Shown: positions 1 to 5,459 of the stretch, one piece after another
How positions within the stretch are numbered: the first letter of the stretch is position 1
Layout: the number at the start of each line of letters is the position of its first letter
Origin: Deltaproteobacteria bacterium
GTDB lineage: Bacteria; Desulfobacterota; Desulfobacteria; Desulfobacterales; B30-G6
Assembly: GCA_019313725.1 (NCBI GenBank)
Contig: JAFDAT010000259.1
Coordinates: 1 to 5,459, forward strand
DNA length: 5,459 bases
Reading direction: 5' to 3'
The notes under the pieces: generated by a model
What the model was told of the DNA's origin: nothing
Seen by the model: the letters and a program-made list of their open reading frames with translations, nothing else
Databases searched by the model: none
Made by a program: the position numbers and the translations under genes

Positions 1-117
1 CGAGCTTTCGTGGTGGCTGATCCACAAAAAAAGACCGGTCAACACGATAATAATAGCCACTACCAGTGTGGCGATGCTGATGTAGAAAGGGTATCGCCTG
101 GTGTTTAGCGCGTTCAT
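1..117 (-). CDS. N-terminus of a membrane-anchored protein, truncated by the window edge
   Basis: The minus strand has an ATG at 117-115 and an open frame of 39 codons running off the left edge. A clear AGGAG ribosome binding site (127-123) lies 5 nt upstream, which supports this start. The peptide begins MNALNTRRYPFYISI. Residues about 13-33 are a strongly hydrophobic helix rich in V, I, L and A, preceded by two arginines (7-8) and followed by WISHHESS. This is a typical uncleaved signal anchor with a cytoplasmic N-terminus, so the body of the protein should lie in the periplasm or continue to a second membrane segment. The gene starts 62 bp after the UMF1 transporter stop on the same strand with no visible terminator between them, so co-transcription is plausible. 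By resemblance only, RYPFYISIATL-type leaders followed by one helix occur on membrane sensors such as cyclase or HD-GYP proteins of Deltaproteobacteria. The catalytic part is outside the window, so no function is assigned. Confidence 0.72.
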   Translation of the reverse strand, partial: MNALNTRRYPFYISIATLVVAIIIVLTGLFLWISHHESS

Positions 118-179
118 AATGACTCCTACAAATAAATTTTCATGCTCGCCCGCTCAAAACGGAATATGAAACATGAATT

Positions 180-1514
180 TTAGTCGGATAGGTACTGGAT
201 TTCCTGCTTGCCTTTTTCCTCATCCACAAAATAAAACAGGAACGCGCCGATAAAAAACAGGATAAGAATGGATCCGATGCCCCAGCGCGAAGCCATCCTG
301 CCCACGGCAACGATCTGCTCCGGGGTGGGCGATTCGGGCATCAGGATGCGCCGGGTAACGAGGCCGACAATTCCGATCAGCAGGGGGCCGAGAATGGCGG
401 CAAATTTACCCAGCATGTTATAAAAACCGTAGTATTCGGCGGCTTTGTTCTTGGGAATCAGTCTGGAATAGTACGAACGGCTGAGGGCCTGGATGCCGCC
501 CTGGACCAGGCCGATAACGATGGCCAGGATGTAGAATTCATGCTTCTGGGTCATCATGGTGCCCCAGATGGTGATGCCGATGTAGATGGCAATGGCCAGA
601 TAAATGGATTTGCGCACACTCCACTTCTGGCCGAGTTTTCCGAAAACGAGGGCCGACGGAAATCCTACGAACTGGGTGATGAGCAGGGCCAGGATGAGAT
701 CGTTGGTGGCGAACCCGAGAGACATTCCGTAATCGACAGCCATGCGGATGATGGTATCCACACCGTCGATATAAAACCAGTAGGCCACGAGAAACAGCAT
801 GATGGTTTTCAAATGGCGTATCTTTTTGAAAGTGTCGGCCAGTTGTTTGAACCCTTCGATGACAGGGCTGAATCCATCTTTCAATGATGCGGGTTCTTTT
901 TCTTCAGGCACCCAGAAAATGGTCAGCAGTGCAAACCCACCCCACCAGAGGGCAACAGATATAAAAGAATAGCGTACGGCCGCTCCGGCATCCGGCAGAC
1001 CGAATTTTTGCGGCATAATGGTCATAAGCACATTGATCAGAAACAACAGCCCGCCTCCGAGATAGCCCATGGCAAAACCCAGACCCGATACGAAATCGAT
1101 GTTCTTTTCATCGGTAATACCGGGCAGGAGTGAATCGTAAAATATGTTGGAACCGGAAAATCCTATGATACCCATGGCATAGACAAATATGGCCAGGGCC
1201 CACTGCCCCTGCTGGACAACGAACAGCCCGGCGGTCATCAACACACCCAGGTAGCAGAAAAAAATCAGGAATTTTTTTCTGGAGGAGCCCTTATCGGCAA
1301 TGGCCCCCAGGATTGGTGCCATCAGGGCTACCAGCAGACTGGCCAGGGAGTTTCCGAGGCCCAACTGGGCGGTGCTCATGTTGATGTCAGCGCCGTGGCT
1401 CCAGTACTGCTTGAAGAATACCGGGAAAAATCCAGCCATTACCGTGCATGCAAATGCGGAGTTGGCCCAATCGTACATGGCCCAGCCCCAGATCGCCTTT
1501 TTTTCTTTGTCCAT
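180..1514 (-). CDS. MFS transporter, UMF1 / Atg22-like family
   Basis: A complete 444-residue polytopic inner-membrane protein of the UMF1 branch of the major facilitator superfamily (Vacuole effluxer Atg22-like, PF11700). Sequence hallmarks are YDWANSAF at residues 14-21, an MFS motif-A-like loop GAIADKGSSRKK at 70-81, NIFYDSLLPGI at 123-133, FYIDGVDTI near 247-255 and GGIQALSRSYYSRLIP at 339-354, followed by the EYYGFYNMLGKFA stretch at 360-372. About 12 hydrophobic segments are visible, split by a charged central loop (about 203-236), as in 12-helix MFS proteins. The length is normal for the family. Yeast Atg22 exports amino acids from the vacuole. The bacterial members have no firm substrate, so transport of a small metabolite is only an inference. 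The start at 1514 is supported by AAGGA (1528-1524), 9 nt upstream. A sigma-70-like promoter lies about 70-100 bp upstream, and the gene for a membrane-anchored protein follows. Confidence 0.93.
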   Translation of the reverse strand: MDKEKKAIWGWAMYDWANSAFACTVMAGFFPVFFKQYWSHGADINMSTAQLGLGNSLASLLVALMAPILGAIADKGSSRKKFLIFFCYLGVLMTAGLFVVQQGQWALAIFVYAMGIIGFSGSNIFYDSLLPGITDEKNIDFVSGLGFAMGYLGGGLLFLINVLMTIMPQKFGLPDAGAAVRYSFISVALWWGGFALLTIFWVPEEKEPASLKDGFSPVIEGFKQLADTFKKIRHLKTIMLFLVAYWFYIDGVDTIIRMAVDYGMSLGFATNDLILALLITQFVGFPSALVFGKLGQKWSVRKSIYLAIAIYIGITIWGTMMTQKHEFYILAIVIGLVQGGIQALSRSYYSRLIPKNKAAEYYGFYNMLGKFAAILGPLLIGIVGLVTRRILMPESPTPEQIVAVGRMASRWGIGSILILFFIGAFLFYFVDEEKGKQEIQYLSD

Positions 1515-1583
1515 GAGTTGTATTCCTTTATATGAGTTTAGGAACTCCGTTTAATGGGAAGCGACACAACCGTACAAATTGAA

Positions 1584-1613
1584 TTTATACCATGAATTCA
1601 TCGGGCGTGTCAA
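1584..1613 (-). promoter_or_regulatory. Putative sigma-70 promoter for the UMF1 transporter gene
   Basis: Reading the minus strand, a perfect TTGACA (-35, bases 1613-1608) is followed after 18 bp by TATAAA (-10, bases 1589-1584). Transcription would begin around 1577 and leave a leader of about 60 nt before the ATG at 1514. Both boxes are close to consensus, the spacing is acceptable, and the site lies in the non-coding gap upstream of the gene it would serve. No experimental start is known. Confidence 0.6.
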
Positions 1614-1680
1614 AATCAGACGCTTTTAAAATCTGAATCGTCCGGTTTGAGCGACTGTATGGTTGGGCGTGATATGTGGG

Positions 1681-1686
1681 TATAAT
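1681..1686 (+). promoter_or_regulatory. Putative -10 box for the HD-domain gene
   Basis: A perfect TATAAT hexamer sits 48 bp upstream of the ATG at 1735, in the divergent intergenic region and pointing towards the HD-domain gene. The matching -35 position (about 1658-1664, TATGGT or ATGGTT) is poor, and there is no TGn extension. If real, this is a weak or activator-dependent promoter. Transcription would begin near 1693 with a leader of about 40 nt. Confidence 0.4.
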
Positions 1687-1734
1687 CGTGGTATGGTGGC
1701 TTCGGTGGGTTAAACAATCGAAATCAGGATCCCG

Positions 1735-2358
1735 ATGAAATCATACGAAAACAATCACTTGGATCCTTGGACCCTTTTCTCTAACTACATTGAAGAACCT
1801 AAAATGATACCTTCGAGAAAAATTTGTTATCAGCTGATCAAAGAAATGAAAATGCTCGATCACATCGCGGCTCATTCCGAACAGGTTTGCCGTGTGGCGC
1901 TGTGCCTTGTCGCGCATATGAACAATCGATCGGATAGATTGAACCGAAACCTCGTTCAGGCAGCCGCGCTGCTGCATGACATCACCAAGACAAGAAGTTT
2001 TGACACGGGTGAAGACCACGCCCTGACCGGAGAACAGTTTTTGGTGGCGTGCGGCTATCCCGAAGTGGGGCATATCGTGGGGCAGCATGTGCGTCTGGAG
2101 GCCTACTTTAACGGCCCTGTACCCGATGAGGCGCAGATCATCAATTATGCCGACAAACGGGTTTTGCACGATGAAGTGGTTTCCCTGGAAAGGCGCATGG
2201 CGTACATTGTCGAGCGGTATGGAAAAGGCCCCGGGCTGGAGGAACGTATCCAGTGGCTCTGGAAGCAGTCACGCAGGCTCGAGGAGAGACTTTTCGAACA
2301 TATCGAATTTGCCCCGGATGCGCTGGAGGACCATCTGCTAGACGTCAGTCCGGGTTGA
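1735..2358 (+). CDS. Stand-alone HD/HDIG-domain phosphohydrolase-like protein
   Basis: A 207-residue soluble protein with no signal peptide or membrane segment. Metal-binding residues typical of the HD superfamily appear in order: His47 (HSEQVCRVA), His81-Asp82 (ALLHDITK), His95 (HALTGEQF), His118 (GQHVR) and Asp140 (NYADKRV). The H...HD...H...H...D layout matches HD metallohydrolases that act on nucleotides or other phosphoesters and resembles the pattern of YqeK-type enzymes. The actual substrate cannot be read from sequence. The C-terminal part (about 147-195) is helical and charged (SLERRMAYIVERYG, then an RRLEERLFEHIEF stretch). The start at 1735 has AGGA (1726-1729) 5 nt upstream. Met24 (1804), just before IPSRKICYQLIKEMKM, is a credible alternative because many relatives begin close to this helix, but its upstream sequence gives a poorer ribosome site. 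The gene is transcribed alone, divergent from the transporter and convergent with the activase gene. Confidence 0.87.
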   Translation: MKSYENNHLDPWTLFSNYIEEPKMIPSRKICYQLIKEMKMLDHIAAHSEQVCRVALCLVAHMNNRSDRLNRNLVQAAALLHDITKTRSFDTGEDHALTGEQFLVACGYPEVGHIVGQHVRLEAYFNGPVPDEAQIINYADKRVLHDEVVSLERRMAYIVERYGKGPGLEERIQWLWKQSRRLEERLFEHIEFAPDALEDHLLDVSPG

Positions 2359-2387
2359 ACCTGAATTGATAAAGTAAAAATCTTTGC

Positions 2388-2421
2388 GAACTTGGCGGAC
2401 CTTCAACCGCGCCAATCGTTC
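2388..2421. terminator. Imperfect hairpin between convergent genes, possible terminator
   Basis: GAAC plus TTGGCG (2388-2397) can pair with CGCCAA (2410-2415) and GTTC (2418-2421), giving about 10 base pairs with a 2-nt bulge and a 12-nt loop. It begins 30 bp after the HD gene stop. No T-run follows immediately on the plus strand. On the minus strand a short ATTTTTAC tract comes about ten bases after the stem. It could end transcription from either side, but the loop is large and the T-tract is distant, so the call is weak. Confidence 0.3.
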
Positions 2422-2430
2422 AGATCGGGG

Positions 2431-2538
2431 TCAGGACTCGGCTGCGGCTGGGCTATTTTCATTGTAGAGATGCACATCGCGCTGGGGGAAGGGAATCGAA
2501 ATATTTTCTTCATCGAAACGCAGTTTCACCGTCCGGGA
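2431..2538 (-). pseudogene. C-terminal relic of an MscS-family mechanosensitive channel
   Basis: On the minus strand, 35 codons followed by TGA (2433-2431) read SRTVKLRF and then DEENISIPFPQRDVHLY, ending NENSPAAAES. The block FDEENISIPFPQRDVHLY matches the end of the cytoplasmic domain of small-conductance mechanosensitive channels, where a conserved F(D)xxxIxxPFPQ(R)DVHLY-type stretch closes the C-terminal alpha/beta domain. Everything N-terminal to it (membrane helices, pore helix, beta domain) is missing. A TAA (2541-2539) closes the frame just upstream, and the activase gene ends at 2567, so there is no room for the rest. There is no ribosome site and no suitable start. It is best read as the tail left after deletion of most of a channel gene. 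The natural stop and an intact, undecayed motif suggest the loss was fairly recent, or that the window junction is an assembly artefact. Confidence 0.8.
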
Positions 2539-2550
2539 TTATAAAATAAT
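2538..2550. repeat. Short AT-rich inverted repeat at the MscS relic / activase junction
   Basis: ATTAT-AAA-ATAAT is a 5-bp inverted repeat with a 3-nt loop. It sits where MscS similarity stops, 17 bp from the activase stop codon, and is followed on the plus strand by a TTTTTT run (2554-2559). The arms contain only A and T, so it would be a weak terminator. Its position at the apparent deletion breakpoint is the reason for listing it. Confidence 0.35.
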
Positions 2551-2566
2551 CAGTTTTTTGAATGTT

Positions 2567-5459
2567 TCAATCTTGGGCTGCGTGATGCATGCCGGCCTGG
2601 CGCATTTTGTCGTGCAGCCGCTGCGCCCTGAGGCAAAAGGCCTCAAATTTGGCATCGATGAGCTGGGGAAAGGGAGAGCCGTCGCTTTCGATGGCCAGGA
2701 ATGGCAGGTCCTCTATATCGGCGAGTGTATTTTCCAGCTGCCGGTTGCCGGGTTCGGATTTCAACTTTTCACCCCGCCTCATGGTTTCGTGCATGATGGA
2801 TTCGGAGAGTCGATTGGGCATACAGCCAAACGGGCCGATGGCAATCACCCCGCACACGTGTGTGGCGATATCGGACAGTGAGCCGCCAATGGTCAGGACG
2901 GCTTCCCCCGTCAGATTACTGGATATATAGGGGCCGGCATTTTTCACGATTCTTTGGATGTCGATGGCCGGACTGTTGACCAATTCTGAAGCGGACAGTA
3001 TGGACCGCAGGCGCCGCTCACTGATAGCCATGAATTTTTTCCTGATCTTGAAATGGACTTTCTCCATGAATGACATGTCGTACTCGATCAAGTCCTTGTC
3101 GACCAGGTATTCCGAATAGAACACCCATTCGACTATAGGGGTGCAGACCGTGGCAAAACCCTTTTTAGCAAGCCTTTCCGTCAGGTTCTGGCGTGAGAGA
3201 CCATCCCTGCGGACAAATATTTCACCCGTCAGAGAGACCGTGGGGACCGTATGGGGCGGCTGTTTCAGATCGATCTGTCGGAGATTGGCGGCGGTTTTCT
3301 TCAGTAGATTTTCCAGGTCCTTGAAATTACCGGATTCCACGACCCGCAGGATGAGATCCCACTCCCGGTTGAATCGGTCAATAGCTTTGTCGACATCGCC
3401 GGCGTTGGCCAGCAGCATGGAGCGGATGTCTTCCATGATGTCGGAAATAATGAGCGACCACCAGGTTTTTCGTTCGACGGTTTTGCTCAGCCCCAGGTAT
3501 GAATTCTCAGAAGTAAGGGTGAATATGGCTACATTGGGAATTTCGAGACGTTTGATCAGGTCCTCCATGAAAATATAATACTGGCCGAACCTGCACGGAC
3601 CTGTTCCGGTGGCCATTAAATAGATGACCACCTCGTCGGGTTTCCGATGCTTGCGGATATAGTTAAGGAGCGTGCCCGTGGTCAGGATGAGGGGCAGGCA
3701 CTCCTTGCAGGATGTGTGGCCCCTGCCTATTTTGAGAACGGTTTCGTCGGAGGGCGGGAGCGATTTAGCGTTGACGCCGGCGCTCCTGAACACGGCTGCA
3801 ATTGCTTCGGATCCCAGTTTGCCCATGGAAGGGACGAGCAGGGTAACCCGTGGATCGGTCAATGGGATTTTTTCGCCGGAGGATGTAACGATAGTGGAAA
3901 CGCCCTTCTCAAGCGTCGTCGTGGCGGGTGTGAAATCATGCCCGCCAATCGAGACGCCGGCATCGAGAGAGGGCTGCCGATATGCCGAAACGATGTCGAG
4001 AAAAGCTTCGATGCGGGTGTCTATACCTGCATCGGCCGTGTGGCTGTCCAGTTCGAGTGTCAGCGACGGTTTTCTGCCCATGATAGACCTGAAATAGCCA
4101 ATGATGAAGGAATCCGGGCCGCATGAAAAATTGGTGATGAATGTGCCGAACAACTGGGGATGGCGTTTGACCAGCCGCGCCGCTTTCATGATGACCTGGC
4201 CCAGACCCCAGTACATGTGGCGTTTTGAGGCCTCTTTTTCAAACGGTAGAAAATCGAGGGAGATGACTTTTACCCCGCGGGAGGCAAGTTTTGCGGGAAT
4301 GCCCATGTGGGCCTCATCCACCAACCCACTGTAGGGCCTCGAGAATATAACCACGCCTGTCTGGTCCGGCGCTGCTTCGAGATCCGCAAGCGCCTTTTGA
4401 CCCATGGCTTTCATTTCGGCCATGCACTGTTCCTGCTGTGCCACGGCTTTTTCAAAGGCCCGGCCGGCTTCCTTCACGCCAACACCCATCCGGCCGGCCG
4501 TTTCAAGCAGGGGCGCTTTGGCCCTTTCCAAACCGCCGTTCAGATCCAACAGGGGGGTAAGGAGCTCTGTTCCGTTTTGTTTGAGCGTTTTCAGCCTTTC
4601 CCTAAAGGTGGACTGAAGATAGAAGGTTTCGCTCTGGACCAGCGGACACACCTGGGAACTGCTGCTGCCGTTCTCCAGGGGGATCGATTTGAAATGGGGC
4701 AGAAAGATATAATCCGGCGGCGTCTCCGCTTCGATCAGACGGTAAAAAAATCCATGTGCGAGCTCTGCAGGATAGCAAAAGGACGCATTGCGCTGTTCGA
4801 TGCCCGCCGGTGACGGGCTGTCGGCGATAACCGGCTCATAGCCGATCTCGTAAAAAAAGTGGGAGTAGAGCGGGTAAAATGTGTTGACCATGAAGCTTCT
4901 GTTAAACCCGATTCTGCCCCGGCGACCGCTGTTCTTGGTTTCATCCTGTTGAATGCCGTATTTTTTGAAGATCAGATCCTGCCGGACCTTTACCAGGTCA
5001 AGCTCCCCGACATTGTATTTTACGTGGTGACGCAGGTTGTAGTAGCGGTTGCAGGCCCCCCCGAATGGGTAGCGTTTGCCTTCCAGCTCAACCATGGCGA
5101 TCTCACACTTTCTGTCACACTTTTCCTTTCCGCCTTTGCAGATGAACTGCCGGCCGTAGTTTACTTCCCGGTCGGCCAGGTGTGAAAGGTCGAAGGGTTT
5201 AGCCTGCATCAGCCCCAGTTCCAGCCTTTTACCGACCTCGAGAGCGACGCCGAAGGCTCCCATGAGCCCGGGTTCGGGTGGGACGATAATGGGTTTGTCG
5301 ACGATGGATGCCATGGCCAGGGGAACGGCCCGATTGTAGCAGACCCCTCCCTGCATGAAGACTTTTTGGCCCACCGGCCTGTTCCCCTTCACGCGATTCG
5401 AGTAGTTCATGCAGATGGAGTAGACCAATCCGGCCACGATATCTTCATGGCGCACCCCT
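2567..5459 (-). CDS. Giant 2-hydroxyacyl-CoA dehydratase activase-like fusion protein, C-terminal 963 codons
   Basis: The frame is open at the right edge, so the N-terminus is missing. The GTG at 5455 is internal (context G-V-R-H-E-D-I-V-A-G). Residue numbers here count that GTG codon as 1. Residues 1-82 are the end of a BadF/BadG/BcrA/BcrD-type ASKHA ATPase, with FMQGGVCYNRAV (33-44) and GLMGAFGVALE (63-73). Residues 106-135 hold four cysteines (C106, C113, C117, C135, the last in FGGACNRYYN). Residues about 182-400 form a DUF2229 (PF09989)-type domain (IGFNRSFMVNTFYPLYSHFF, FCYPAELAHG with C227, VCPLVQS with C270). NFSCGPDSF (C445) and LELDSHTADAG follow. From about 535 to the end is an HgdB/COG3580-like part with SCKECLPL (C583, C586), TGTGPCRFGQYY (C621) and IGPFGCMPNR (C878). 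Relatives are roughly 1400 residues long, with the ATPase half first. Such activases use ATP to drive one electron into [4Fe-4S] enzymes that dehydrate 2-hydroxyacyl-CoA or reduce aromatic acyl-CoA. The physiological substrate of these long fusions is not established. The protein is probably cytoplasmic. No partner gene is visible downstream. Confidence 0.9.
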   Translation of the reverse strand, partial: GVRHEDIVAGLVYSICMNYSNRVKGNRPVGQKVFMQGGVCYNRAVPLAMASIVDKPIIVPPEPGLMGAFGVALEVGKRLELGLMQAKPFDLSHLADREVNYGRQFICKGGKEKCDRKCEIAMVELEGKRYPFGGACNRYYNLRHHVKYNVGELDLVKVRQDLIFKKYGIQQDETKNSGRRGRIGFNRSFMVNTFYPLYSHFFYEIGYEPVIADSPSPAGIEQRNASFCYPAELAHGFFYRLIEAETPPDYIFLPHFKSIPLENGSSSSQVCPLVQSETFYLQSTFRERLKTLKQNGTELLTPLLDLNGGLERAKAPLLETAGRMGVGVKEAGRAFEKAVAQQEQCMAEMKAMGQKALADLEAAPDQTGVVIFSRPYSGLVDEAHMGIPAKLASRGVKVISLDFLPFEKEASKRHMYWGLGQVIMKAARLVKRHPQLFGTFITNFSCGPDSFIIGYFRSIMGRKPSLTLELDSHTADAGIDTRIEAFLDIVSAYRQPSLDAGVSIGGHDFTPATTTLEKGVSTIVTSSGEKIPLTDPRVTLLVPSMGKLGSEAIAAVFRSAGVNAKSLPPSDETVLKIGRGHTSCKECLPLILTTGTLLNYIRKHRKPDEVVIYLMATGTGPCRFGQYYIFMEDLIKRLEIPNVAIFTLTSENSYLGLSKTVERKTWWSLIISDIMEDIRSMLLANAGDVDKAIDRFNREWDLILRVVESGNFKDLENLLKKTAANLRQIDLKQPPHTVPTVSLTGEIFVRRDGLSRQNLTERLAKKGFATVCTPIVEWVFYSEYLVDKDLIEYDMSFMEKVHFKIRKKFMAISERRLRSILSASELVNSPAIDIQRIVKNAGPYISSNLTGEAVLTIGGSLSDIATHVCGVIAIGPFGCMPNRLSESIMHETMRRGEKLKSEPGNRQLENTLADIEDLPFLAIESDGSPFPQLIDAKFEAFCLRAQRLHDKMRQAGMHHAAQD

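Noticed and set aside
540..887. Plus-strand open frame of 115 codons opposite the transporter
   Set aside because: It is a His/Asp/Gly-rich translation typical of antisense to a membrane protein gene. It has no supporting context.
1616..1636. TCAGA-N11-TCTGA inverted repeat with a TTTTAAAA core, as a possible operator just upstream of the transporter -35 box
   Set aside because: The arms are only 5 bp and the TTTTAAAA palindrome is not concentric with them. This is within chance expectation for AT-rich intergenic DNA.
1741..2169. Minus-strand open frame of 142 codons opposite the HD gene
   Set aside because: The plus-strand frame carries all HD metal ligands, and the antisense product has no recognisable motif.
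2431..2538. The MscS-like frame as an intact small protein gene
   Set aside because: There is no ATG and no ribosome site, and the only GTG lies inside the homologous segment. The match to the extreme end of a larger family points to a relic instead.
3647..4126. Plus-strand open frame of 159 codons inside the activase gene
   Set aside because: It lies wholly antisense to a well-supported coding region with clear family motifs. It has no recognisable domain and is expected from the codon composition of the opposite strand.
4307..4813. Plus-strand open frame of 168 codons inside the activase gene
   Set aside because: It is antisense to the DUF2229-type domain, its protein shows no family features, and it is best explained as a shadow frame.
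5453..5455. GTG at 5455 as the true start of the activase gene
   Set aside because: The frame continues upstream to the window edge (GGG codon). The protein would begin in the middle of the conserved end of the ATPase domain, so the gene simply extends beyond the window.

Overview
This 5.5 kb window looks like chromosomal DNA from an anaerobic bacterium, most likely a Desulfobacterota (Desulfobacterales-type) sulfate reducer or a relative. That placement is an inference. It rests on moderate GC content, a very long fused 2-hydroxyacyl-CoA dehydratase activase-like protein typical of strict anaerobes, and the style of the UMF1 transporter and stand-alone HD-domain protein. No rRNA, tRNA, CRISPR array, insertion sequence or phage gene was seen.

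Layout from left to right. (1) Bases 1-117, minus: the first 39 codons of a membrane-anchored protein that runs off the left edge. (2) 180-1514, minus: a complete UMF1/Atg22-like major facilitator transporter. It lies 62 bp upstream of gene 1 on the same strand, so the two may form an operon. (3) 1515-1734: a divergent intergenic region with a good sigma-70-type promoter for the transporter (perfect TTGACA, 18-bp spacer, TATAAA) and a perfect TATAAT box facing the other way. (4) 1735-2358, plus: a stand-alone HD/HDIG-type phosphohydrolase-like protein. (5) 2359-2566: a convergent intergenic region. It holds an imperfect hairpin and, on the minus strand, a relic of about 35 codons of the C-terminal end of an MscS-family mechanosensitive channel whose remaining part is gone. 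(6) 2567-5459, minus, open at the right edge: the C-terminal ~963 codons of a giant fused protein. It combines the end of a BadF/BadG/BcrA/BcrD-type ATPase (activase) domain, a four-cysteine linker, a DUF2229-type domain and an HgdB/COG3580-like cysteine-bearing domain.

The genes do not form an obvious single pathway. The transporter and membrane-protein pair, the HD protein and the activase gene look like three separate transcription units. The least expected item is the MscS C-terminal relic wedged between the activase stop codon and the HD gene, which records a past deletion. I found no convincing evidence of a wholly new system. The points most worth following up are the relic, the cysteine arrangement of the giant activase, and the start site of the HD protein.
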